A DNA stretch of 64,000 nucleotides. Source: Ancistrus triradiatus (Eukaryota; Chordata; Actinopteri; Siluriformes; Loricariidae). A program made the position numbers and the translations under genes. A model generated the notes under the pieces. It saw only the letters and a list, made by a program, of their open reading frames with translations. It was not told the DNA's origin and made no database searches. Of the stretch, positions 35,671 through 45,691 are shown one piece after another. Position 1 is the first letter of the stretch. The number at the start of each line of letters is the position of its first letter. The stretch spans positions 62,001 through 126,000 of the forward strand of contig JAJAGP010000273.1 of assembly GCA_025084515.1 (NCBI GenBank), given 5' to 3'.

Positions 35671-37173
35671 ATTTGGTTTGTTCTTAGCATGCCTGTCCTC
35701 AGAATGGGGTGATGTACAGATTGGAGAGAGCAGCATGAACATGTTTTCTTCTCCTGTTTGAGTCCCTGTGTGGTTCCTCCATGGGACTGAAATAAAAAGC
35801 TTTCTTTCTTTTGATAGGCGCTATGGATTCAGCAAGCACTCGAAACAGGACAAAGTGAGTGCTATAATCAGTAGCAACATCGACATGAGTTATGAAGCCA
35901 TAAATTACTGATCACACAGGCGTGAGCGGAGGCCTCTGAGACATTTAATACGTTGTTTTTTTTCCAGGCTGGAGAGAAGAAACTTGTGCTGGCTCAGGGA
36001 GCACAGAGCCTAAGCCCCGGCGTGGCCGACGTATCAGAGGAAGAGGATCTGCAAGCAGCTGAGGAGGTTCGAGAAACAGCCAAGCTTATCTTCTGTCCTT
36101 TTTATTTTACCTACCTGTTGTATCTACTGTCAGGACTTTAAGCAAGCCCCTTAATCCTTGCCTGTTCTGAGGTGTTCTCTGAGGTGTTCTCTGACTTGTT
36201 TTCAGAGGCATATTTTGAGGTGTTTTGAGGCGTTCTCAGGCGTTTTGTGAAGCATTTTGAGGCATTCGCTGAGGTGTTTTAAGGTTTTGAGATGCTCTCT
36301 GAGGTATTTTGAGGGGTTTTTGAGGCATTCTCTGAGGTGTTTTGTGAAGCTTTTGAGTTGTTCTCTGAGGCATGTTCTGAAGTTTTCTGAAGTGTTTTAA
36401 GGTTTTGAGATGCTCTCAGGTATTTTGAGGGGTTTTCTGAGGCATTCTCATGTATTTTCTGAAGCTTTTGAGTTCTCTGGTGCGTTTTCTGGAGTGTTCT
36501 TTGGGTTGTTGTTTTTTTTAAGTGTTGAGGTGTTCTCAGGCATTTTCAGAAGGTTTTGTCGCATTCTCTGAGGCATTTTCTGAGCTGAAGGATTTTGAGG
36601 CATTTTCTAATGTGTTCTGAGGCGTTCTCGGGCGTTTTTGTGAAGCTTTTGAGTTGTTGTTCTCTGAGGCATGTTCTGAAGTTTTCTGAAGTGTTTTAAG
36701 CTTTTGAGATGCTCCCTGAGGCATTTTGAGGTATTCTCTGAGCCTTTTCTGAGTTGTGCTGAGGCATTTCTGAGGTGTTCTCCTCAGGTGTTTTGTGAAG
36801 TGTTCTTTGTGGCATTTTCTGAAGGTTTTGATGGCATAAATCATAACGGTAAATTTCACGGTAAATTTCACATTCGGAGCTCACATTCGGGACGCTGCAG
36901 ATGCAGAGTTCCACTCGTGTTTTTGGCGGCATCTCTGATGCACTTGTGTATGGTTTACACAGTTTTCTTGTGAAAATGACCTTTGTATTTACATTACAAC
37001 AGCATAAAAAGACTAGGACTATGTTAATGACTGGTCAATGTCTATTTTTAATATTTCTTTTTAGCTCCGGATCAAAGCCCTCATGACTGGCATGGCAGCT
37101 ATGGCGACTGAGGAGGTACATTTCTATTTCTTATATAGAAATAGAAAACTCAAACTTCTAACTCGAGTGCTTT

Positions 37174-37225
<52 letters not shown>

Positions 37226-38310
37226 TGTTGTCTAGGGAAGGCTGACGGCTAACACGGTGGGACAGATCGTAGGACTGCAGTCTGAGGAAATCAAGCAGAT
37301 TGCTTTTGAGTACGCCGAGAAGGTGAGGAGCGCGGTGCGAAATTGTTTGTTGATGAGTTAGGTGAACACTTGGTGCTTAACGAACGTGTGACGATGCAGA
37401 CGGAGCGCTCGGCCGAAGATCGGACGGAGAGATTCGGACCTGTGCAGCAGCACCGGCGCATGGTGGTGTCACTCAACAAACAGATCCAACAGAGAAGCAA
37501 AGAGCTGGAAGAGGTAAAACACACACGCGCACACACACACACGCACACGCACGCACGCGGGGGTTCTGGCTCATTGTAAAGTGTATTCTGTGTTTCAGAT
37601 GAAGGCCAAGCAGCAGGAAGTGAGATCAGCCTGTGAAGAGGCCAAGAGTAAATTAACTGAGGTAACAAACCGCTCTGTATTTACACACTATAGCATGCAT
37701 AATTAAAATGAAAATAACACTTTAAAAATGTCTGATAAATGGTTATCATTTAATTAGTAAGATACCTGGTTTCAATTAATCAGCCAACATCTTACCAAGA
37801 TCGGGGCGTCGATCGAGCCGAGAGGATCCTGATCAGGGAGCTAGCAAGAGCCCAATACCAGCTTTGAAGGACTTACAAGTCTGTCTGGCTGAGATTGGAC
37901 CTTCTGTGCATGTCACAACAAACTCACAAACGTTACACAAAGCTCCTGTATGGCAGGGGAGCAGCAAGCCTGAGAGAGTTCCTGAAAAACTGCCACGCTG
38001 TGTCTTGGAAGATTCCATGTGGTGAAATTTTTATGGTCAGACAAAACCAAGAACTTTTTGGACTGAATTCCATGCGGTATGTTTGGAAAACCAAGTGTTG
38101 TAGTGAAGCCGAGTCAAGACCTAGAGTGGCCGAGACGAGACCGAGACCAGATTAAGATTTTTTTTTTTCATCATATAAGAAGTATAGAATGGGTAAAAAA
38201 GTAATGTTTGTAATTCACTTTACAATTATACATTATGTAATGTAATTACAATTATTAATAAATATATTTAATCATAGATTTTGTAAAATGTAACATTTTA
38301 TAGCCTAAAC

Positions 38311-38350
<40 letters not shown>

Positions 38351-41032
38351 GTCTTAGTCAAACTAAGGAAATGCAACTTTTGGAAGCGAATGACGATTCA
38401 GTTTCCCTTCTGTCTAATTCGGGGGTGTTTCTAGGGTCCGAGGACATTGGGGATTTAACCCAGACACACGTTTGAGGAGTTAATGTCCTCTGCTAATTCC
38501 CTTTTGCTTTAATGCGCAATTTTGATAGTTTTAAGCTATGGTATTTTTTTTATACAACATGTATGGTGTCCGTTTAGTATTCGTAGCAAACCGCAGAATG
38601 TTCAGTATAAATAATAATAATTAATACTGTTGCTTTTCCCTGTTAGCCAATCAGAGAGTAGGTTTTATTTCTAGAGAGAAAGGACTGATTCATTCTGTTT
38701 GAATACATTGTTGATATTCAGTAATGATGGGGAAAAAAGTTCAGTTAATAATTAACGTTACCTCAGACAGACCCAGAGCAGACGGAGCCCTCTCGTACAC
38801 TACACTGCTTGTTACCAAGGACGTCCAAATTCTTGAGAAAAATATGCAGCCCTCTTCTAGGCAGCTGAAGATGGGTGGGAGGTTCACCTTCCCTAAACAC
38901 ACTGCCAAGTCAGAGTCCTGACTGAAATCCGACAGGAAATCCGTGGATGGACTTGGAGAGAGCGCTGCATCGCCGGTCACCCTGAGTTTGAGTGTAGATT
39001 TCCCCCATCTAAATGTGCAAAAGATTTAAATGCATGTAAAAAGACGTACGTAAAGCAAAAGGTGGCTCTACGAAGTACAAAATCAGCGGGTTCATCACTT
39101 TTACAACATTGTTAGATTAAAGGTAATTTTCAGAACAGTGTCCTTTTTACCTACTCCTTGAACGATGTAAGGCAGAACAGAGTTGGAAAGAGTGTTTTGT
39201 GATTTCTGATATCAGGCTGTAAAATAAAGTGGTGACTCTTTCAAAGGGCTATGAAGGTTTTGTATAGGACCTGCAACAACTAAATGCCACGTGAAAACAA
39301 TTAATGATGTATTAATTTGATAGAAAACTTTATATAAGTAATTACAGGAAATCAAGTTGTTACTTAAGTACATTTTTTTTAAATTGATCATCAGTATATA
39401 GAGACCTAAATAACACATGCTTAAGAACTTAACTGTGATCGTTGTGTGTGTGTGTGTAGGCCACACAGCAGGCTGAGTGTTTGGAGCGGGACCTCGGAGC
39501 TCTTGCTGATGTGGAGGCTCAGGCTGACTCGGGGTGAGTCTGAATTTTCACCTATAACTCTGTCTGTTCTGAGACCGATGTGGTGAAGTGTTGTTATTAT
39601 TTTTTTTAAACTTGGGATTAAATTTTGGGTTTTAAAGTAGCGCTCCATTTGGTGTGTCCTCCCCTCCCCAGTCTGCTGGAGAAACTGCGCACTCTGGTGG
39701 CCATGAACGAGAATCTGAAGCAGCAGGAGCAGGAGTTCCGTGCACACTGCCGGGTACGTTACATGGCCTGCCTGTGTATAACCGTGTGTGTTTCTGTGAG
39801 ACCCTGTGAGATGTTTTGCTAATTCTCATCCTTAGGAGGAAATGACCAGGCTGCAGCAGAGCATCGAAGATCTCAAGCTCGAATTCGGAGAGGAAGCAGA
39901 TGATCAGAGGGTACCGGATTACAAACAACGACACAAACATGATCGATATGACCATCAGGAATGAATGAACCAGGAATTTATTGTGCCGTTCGTGTGATAA
40001 CTATTCGGCTTTGTTATTTAGGAGAGAAGCCAACTGATCGATCAGCAGTACGACACCGACCGGGAGAAGCTGCAGAAGATCCGCCTGCTGATGGTAAGAG
40101 CTGAGCAATCAGGAATTTATAGTGTAGATTTGAGTACAGACATCGATTAGATGAGTTGGTGTCGGCCCCTGCAGGCTCGGAGGAACCGTGAGATCGCCAT
40201 CCTGCAGAGGAAGATCGATGAGGTTCCCAGCAGGGCCGAGCTCACGCAGTACCAGAAACGCTTCATCGAGCTCTACAGCCAAGGTGCGGGGGTGTGTGTT
40301 TGCTTGTTTGTGTTTTTACCAATTCTAGGCACATTTTACTTTAATCGCAGCATAAAATGCGTTCGTAGGAGCTGATAAGTGGAATCAATTCTTGGGGTTT
40401 TGGACCTCGCTGAGCTTGTTTTTTCTTTTTGTTTATGTAGTTTCTGCGACGCACAAAGAAACCAAACAGTTCTTCACGCTCTACAACACCCTAGATGACA
40501 AAAAGGTTTACCTGGAGAAGGAGGTAAGAGAATCTTACCTAAACTTATTGAGTGGTTTAGTTCTCATTTCTTTTACCTGGATGTTTGTATTTCTGTTTCT
40601 CAGGTGAACCTGCTCAATTCCATCCACGATAACTTCCAGCAGTGAGTATTAGTGTGTTATTAGTTTCAGCAGATGGTTTAAGGATCCTAGCCAAGGTTCT
40701 ACTGGTGGGAGGATGGCAGAGCTGGGATTTGAACTCAGAACCTTCTGAAAGAGTAATTTAGGGCCACTGAGCCTCCATTGTTTTTAAATAAGAAACTGAC
40801 TTTAAATCCATGATTCAGTCTAAGCTGTTGACAGTTGAGCAGGGTCAGGACTGGGACGTGAACTCACACCCTTCTGATTTGCACTCATTGTAAGCTCAGT
40901 ACAACATGAAACACAATGGCCTTTGGCCTAAGTACTGAGCTTACAGTGAGTGCAAATCAGAAGGGTGCGAGTTTAAATCCCAGTGCTACCAACCTGCCAT
41001 GTCTAAAAATCATAGAACTGTAAACAATATGG

Positions 41033-41074
<42 letters not shown>

Positions 41075-41966
41075 CAGAGCCATGGCGTCGACAGGAGCTA
41101 AAGAGCAGTTCCTGAGGCAGATGGAGCAGATCGTGGAGGGCATCAAACAGAGCCGAATACGGGTGGGTTTGGATTTAACACTTCATAAATGCAACACTGT
41201 GAAAAAGTATGTGCTCCCTGTCTGAATTCCAATCACCAAGAGGGAATGGTGTAAAGCATGTCGCCACTGGACAGGAAAGAAAGAAAGCAATGAATGGTTA
41301 AGAAGGAAAAAATAAATGCTAAAGGGAACACAGACAAATTCTAAAGAAAAAAGAAAGGCTAAAGAGAATACTGAGAAAGTAGGAAAGAAAGCAGTGAATG
41401 CAAAATAGAACAGAAAGGAGATAAAGAAAAAGGGAGAAAGATCGAAATGCTAAAGAGAAATGAAAGGAGGAAAGAAAGGCTAAAGAGAATACATATAAGG
41501 CCATGAATGCTAAAGAAAAGAATGAATGAATGAAGAAAGTTCTGGTTCTTGGGCTCCTTCATAGGAGTGAAGGGAGATCTTAATGCTTCAGCAAAACCAA
41601 GATCAGTTTGGACCAATCGTCCGCTTCTGACTTTGTGGGAACAGTTTGGGGAAGGACCTTTTCTGTTGAGTTTGGTCAGGTCCTGATTTATGGGTGGGGG
41701 TGTTTGCAGATGGAGAAGAAGAAGCAGGAGAATAAGATGAGGAGAGATCAGCTGAACGACGAGTACCTGGAGCTGCTCGACAAACAGAGGCTCTACTTTA
41801 AAACTGTTAAAGACTTCAAAGAGGTGAGAGTTTGGACCGGCACACCAGCGCTGGGGCGCAAGATCAAGAGTTCGAATAAATAACCGCTGTGTTTGATTCT
41901 GTCCTGCAGGAGTGCCGGAAGAACGAGGTGCTCCTGTCCAAGCTCCGGGCCAAAGGAGGGTCCTGA
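30495..41966 (+). CDS. ccdc93: coiled-coil domain-containing protein 93 (CCC complex subunit)
   Basis: CCDC93 joins CCDC22 and COMMD proteins in the CCC/Commander complex, which recycles cargo such as LDL receptor from endosomes. Twenty-three coding exons were traced: 30495-30578, 31691-31804, 31898-31992, 32104-32215, 33711-33809, 33887-33943, 34101-34201, 35818-35854, 35968-36066, 37065-37115, 37236-37322, 37400-37513, 37599-37661, 39460-39533, 39672-39753, 39836-39910, 40022-40093, 40175-40283, 40441-40523, 40604-40641, 41078-41162, 41710-41823, 41910-41966. They total 1902 nt (633 aa plus stop; human is about 631). All junctions are in phase. The N-terminal third ([21 protein letters not shown]) is the NN-CH region; the C-terminal half is coiled coil ([31 protein letters not shown]). 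The start MAAVSVFQ is the first ATG. Exon 9 has a weak donor, GTTCGA. Confidence 0.96.
32576..32611 (+). pseudogene. ccdc93: truncated duplicate of ccdc93 exon 5 (pseudoexon)
   Basis: The first 27 nt or so of exon 5 (WLVKKAM...) recur here after an intact polypyrimidine tract and CACAG acceptor. The sequence then diverges into an AT-rich array and hits an in-frame TAA at 32609-32611. The upstream intron also matches: the segment holding GGCGCCCCCTG and TTTAATTTCTGCCTCGTCCTG occurs before both this copy and the real exon at 33711. A donor-like GTAATA follows at 32641. Inclusion would truncate the protein after about residue 145. Confidence 0.85.
32600..33470. repeat. AT-rich degenerate tandem array in ccdc93 intron 4
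   Basis: Units like GAATATAATAAATAAAATAGA recur, with a longer period marked by GTTTCTGAAACCTAGAATATAA near 32875, 33045 and 33345. It ends in a unique tail containing TTTAGTCCAGTATAAAT. The same tail closes the array in intron 7, so the two arrays are related. Confidence 0.85.
34049..34098 (+). repeat. (GT)25 abutting the ccdc93 exon 7 acceptor AG
   Basis: The microsatellite runs directly into AG at 34099-34100, so no pyrimidine tract separates it from the exon. Confidence 0.95.
34370..35290. repeat. second AT-rich array, ccdc93 intron 7
   Basis: Same unit type as the array at 32600-33470. It includes a GTTTCTGAAACCAAGAATATAA unit near 35123 and the same tail (TTTAGTCCAGTATAAAT, then GATGAAGGTTCT) near 35240-35275. 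It was probably copied together with, or from, the intron 4 array. Confidence 0.85.
36140..36830 (+). repeat. GAGGTGTTTTGAGGCATTCTCT minisatellite in ccdc93 intron 9
   Basis: Short G/T-rich units (GAGGTGTTCTCT, GAGGCATTTTCT, GAGGTGTTTTGA) repeat irregularly for about 700 bp between exons 9 and 10. Units of about 12-14 bp combine into longer higher-order blocks. Confidence 0.85.
37176..37224. repeat. (GT)n just upstream of ccdc93 exon 11
   Basis: A 49-bp run ending 11 nt before the exon; only GGTGTTGTCTAG separates them. Confidence 0.95.
40690..40790 (-). mobile_element. tRNA-derived SINE fragment
   Basis: GAGCTGGGATTTGAACTCAGAACC is the reverse complement of a tRNA-like B box with 3' flank (two blocks of under 20 bases). 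It is a short degraded SINE head in intron 20, next to the hairpin at 40863-40971. Confidence 0.55.
40863..40971. repeat. 40-bp inverted repeat (hairpin) in ccdc93 intron 20
   Basis: Arms 40863-40902 and 40932-40971 are near-perfect inverted copies separated by 29 nt. Each arm carries tRNA-SINE-like sequence: the right arm runs into a GTTTAAATCCCAG B-box-like end. An RNA hairpin should form in the unspliced transcript. Confidence 0.8.
41280..41530 (-). repeat. GCAATGAATGCTAAAGAGAAAGAAAG minisatellite, intron 21
   Basis: Degenerate units containing AATGCTAAAGAGAA alternate with AAAGAAAG. It is the reverse complement of the CTTTAGCATTCATTG arrays at 14.6, 19.4 and 20.8 kb. Confidence 0.75.
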
Positions 41967-42112
41967 TGTCGGAAATGCTCCGCTCTGTGACTCCGGATGC
42001 TCACGGCCCACTATTATGGGCTGTCTTGAGTTTGTGGACCAAACTGTGAAATACTAACGATGAATAATAAGTGCATTTCTGTTTGAAAGAAGCAGATCAT
42101 TTTATGAGATGG

Positions 42113-42118
42113 AATAAA
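42113..42118 (+). terminator. ccdc93: ccdc93 poly(A) signal AATAAA
   Basis: A canonical AATAAA lies 147 nt after the ccdc93 stop codon, before the convergent ddx18 3' end. Confidence 0.75.
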
Positions 42119-42298
42119 TCACCTGTACGGTCATTTTCTTAAATCTTTATTTAAACTCCAAATCAAAACCTAACCTCCTGCGCCCCCAGGGATAAGGAGG
42201 ACAGCTGCAATGTTGCCTCCTTAAGTACTGGCATGGCCGCTGTAAGCAGATAATTATTATTTAATTCGTACAAACGTGGCCTGGTTGAGGAATATTTC

Positions 42299-42304
42299 TT
42301 TATT
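42299..42304 (-). terminator. ddx18: ddx18 poly(A) signal AATAAA (minus)
   Basis: TTTATT on the plus strand lies 134 nt downstream of the ddx18 stop. A second candidate is at 42146-42151, in which case the two 3'UTRs would nearly overlap. Confidence 0.6.
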
Positions 42305-42437
42305 GAGCAGTAAAAAGAGGAATTGGGACCGACAGCACAACGGGGTTCGAATAAACAAGTCCAGGATCAGAGCGGGTCATTACGGAAATACGCATACGAA
42401 TTCCTACAAAGCCGCGTGGTTAGACATGGGAAGCGCC

Positions 42438-45400
42438 TCAGCGGGAGAACTGGCGCCGCTCTCCTTTGCCCTTGTTAACGTGCTTGAAGATCTTCGACTT
42501 GTGTACGTTCCTGGATTTCTGGTAGCCGAAGCCACCGCCGCCTCCCCGCTTCTGCAGCTTCCCTCCTTTATTGCTGTGCACATCTGAGAGGGGGTGTGGT
42601 TAAGGAACACAGGACACTCCAAATACAAGTTCATGATTTGACTTCACAAAAGATGTCCCTTTTATTTCTGCAGTGCAAATAATAAACAAGGCACATTTTC
42701 TGGTCTAAGGTTTCTTTCTAAATAGTAAATCTTTAGAGCCCTGCAATGAAAAGAAATGACTAGAAACACTAGGTTTGAAAGTAAACAAAATTCCATCAAT
42801 GCAGTACTAACCGCAAGCAAAGTTTGTGTGTGTTTGACTGAGTTAATCCAGCTGTCATTGTTTTTTGTGCAAAACTGTACAATGACAAACCTTTTCAACA
42901 TGTTATATATAAATAACCGGGGGTAAATACTTTTTATTATTTCTGATAACATTTCAAAATGGTGTACTTGTATAAAAATGTTTAAAAAAAAAAAAAAACA
43001 TTAATCTCCTGCAATTAAAAGAACTTGGGCTTCGCATTGAGCGCAGGACGTGTCCGAGTAGGAGCACCATCTGGTGGTCAAAACCGGAATTGCATTAAAT
43101 GCGGCAAAATCAAGACCATATAATCCCGTGTATAATCCAATTAGGCGATGCATTCTTACAACGAATGTGGGGGGCTGTTCCTCCCAAATTAGTGCCTACA
43201 CGTTTTCAGAAGAAAGTCCTAGAATAAGCTCCTACAGGCCTAACAGAACTTCAGTACTGAAAGGATACTCAGGTCAACGTAGGGAGGAACTTTGAAGCCG
43301 AAGGACAGCGCCACCTGCGGGAGGTTCAGCGTCTGGACGTTGTAGATCTGTTTGAGCGAGTGGGAATCGTACGCCCTCACGTACGACTTGTAGGCCTCCT
43401 GCGCCGACTTGTGCAGGTAGTAATTCTTCTCGATCAGCTTCTCCAGCTAGAACGTGCAACGAGGGAGGAACTTAGAGCCGCTTCAAATCTGGACTGGATT
43501 ACATTATGCATGTGTGTGTTTACCTGTGACTGAATATCTGAGATCTTAGTCCAAGAGAATTCAAACTCACTCAGCGGGACCTTAAAGGAGAAACAGCATA
43601 AATGACCATTTTTATTGATTTATTTATTTGTGTAACAGTCCCACTGCTGCTACACTAGTCCTACCTTAGCCTGCTTGAGGAACCTGAGGAAGCCGAGCTC
43701 TTCAGGTCTGAGGATGAGCAGAGCGTGGCCTCTGCCATTAACGCCCCGAGCGGTTCGTCCCACGCGGTGGATGTACTCCTGAAACGAGACCAGAGGAACA
43801 CGAGGTTATCGTTTCCATCAAGCGCTCAGAACGAGTCACCATCCGGCGGCTGCGCTGGGCACCTTGGGGTCGTCGGGCGGGTCGTACTGGACGATCCAGT
43901 CGACCTCTGGAATGTCGAGTCCTCTGGCAGCGACGTCGGTGCAGAGTAAGATCCCCGAGTCGGCGTTACAGAACTGGAAGAAGGTGGTGGTTCTCTTGGT
44001 CTGCTTCTGCTTACCCTAAAACACCGGTACAAGAAAAGTTTTATACACATTCATAACCCGGGTTTAAGAGCAGAGTATATAAAAAAAAAAAATTTGTGCA
44101 TACTAGTGACTTTTCCAGTCTGTGGATAAAGGACGTTAATCAATTAAGTGCTGGAATGCAGTCGCTCTTAAGGCAGCTACACATTAAATGCAAGATTTTA
44201 GATTTTGTTAATAGTATGACTAATATTTTTAACATTGTGCGTTAGGTTAAAACCGAGTGCTTCATACTGAGGCTTAATATAAAGCTTGTCCTTCACAAAC
44301 CGTGTATTGTCCTAACACCTGTACTACACGGATGTACCACCAGAGGTCACTGGTTATACCTGCGTATTTTTAGACGAAGCTTTGTGCATATGCTGGCTGG
44401 TTTTTGGTTGATGTTGATAAAGCAGGTTGAAGCTGAGATTTAATAAGTCATAATATATAAAATTTAATTATAAACTGGCACTGGACTGCCGCTGATCTTT
44501 GACTTGTAACATGGTGGGATGAGTAAAAAAAAAAAAAAAAGACATGGCGAGAGCACAGAAATCAGTGCTCAAAGGGTTAATCAGAATTAAATAAGTTAAT
44601 AAAAACTACAAATTAAACAAAAGTATCTGTCGTTCCAATTGCTCATCAATCATTCGTGTTTTCAGCAGCATCTCTGATGCATTCACGTTTCGTTTGCACT
44701 TTTCTAGTGAAAATATCCTTTAGATTTCCTGCAGAAACCCCAGTTAGTATGTCCTCTTCAATATTCCCCAGCCCCTTTTCTTTTGCTTTTTTTTTTTTTA
44801 ATTAGTGTTCCTTTGTTGTTCATAAGTTGGAAAAGTAATAAAAGAGATTAAAAAAATAATAACACTATAACATAACATAACATATTACTATACAGGGGTT
44901 GCCATGTCTGCTTATTTTAAAGACTTGGCTTTATTCTGCCTCCATTTCCACTGACCTGAGACTTTTTTTCTAAATGGATCTGGCAACCCCGTAATTAGAC
45001 AACACCACAGAATTAAAGGCAGTGTAACAGCTTTGTGGAGACTCAAACGCAGTATATATAGCGGAGAAAATGAAGAATTTGATGATTTAATATGAAAAGT
45101 GGAAGTTTGTCACATCTTTGTGAGATGATTTTCTGGTTCACGCAATCTGATCACCCAAGCGCTTGTAAACTCGTTGATGGGATTACTGACCAAATCAGAT
45201 TTGCTGCAGTTGCTGGATTATTCAGTGCCTGTATAACCCAAGAGCACGTCAGACTAACTGTTACTCACGTGGATGGCCATCACGGGCAGATCGATGTAGT
45301 TGAGCAGCTCGTAGTGAAACTTGACCGACATGCAGGACGAGAAGAAAACCATCAGCTTCTTCTTCCGGTTCTTCTTGAGGAAGGTGAAGAGCAGCAGGAA

Positions 45401-45647
45401 GCGCTTCTCAGACGGACACACCACGTAACCCTGGGGAAAAACCCTCGGTTCAACACGAAGCACGACGTAACGCTTCAAGCGTGACGATGGTCCGAGCTCC
45501 AGCTTACCTGCTCCAGTCCCTCCACAGTGGCCGTGTCCTTGTTATCGTCCACTCCCACGTACAGCGGCTCTTTCTTCAGAGAGATCCGAGCCAGATCCTC
45601 CACCTTCCTTGTCTGGGTGGCTGAGAACAGCATGGTCTGCCTCTTCT

Positions 45648-45691
<44 letters not shown>

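Noticed and set aside
44890..44995. Perfect target duplication around the short MITE
   Set aside because: Flanks TTACTATA and TAATTAGA do not match, so the insertion boundary is unproven.
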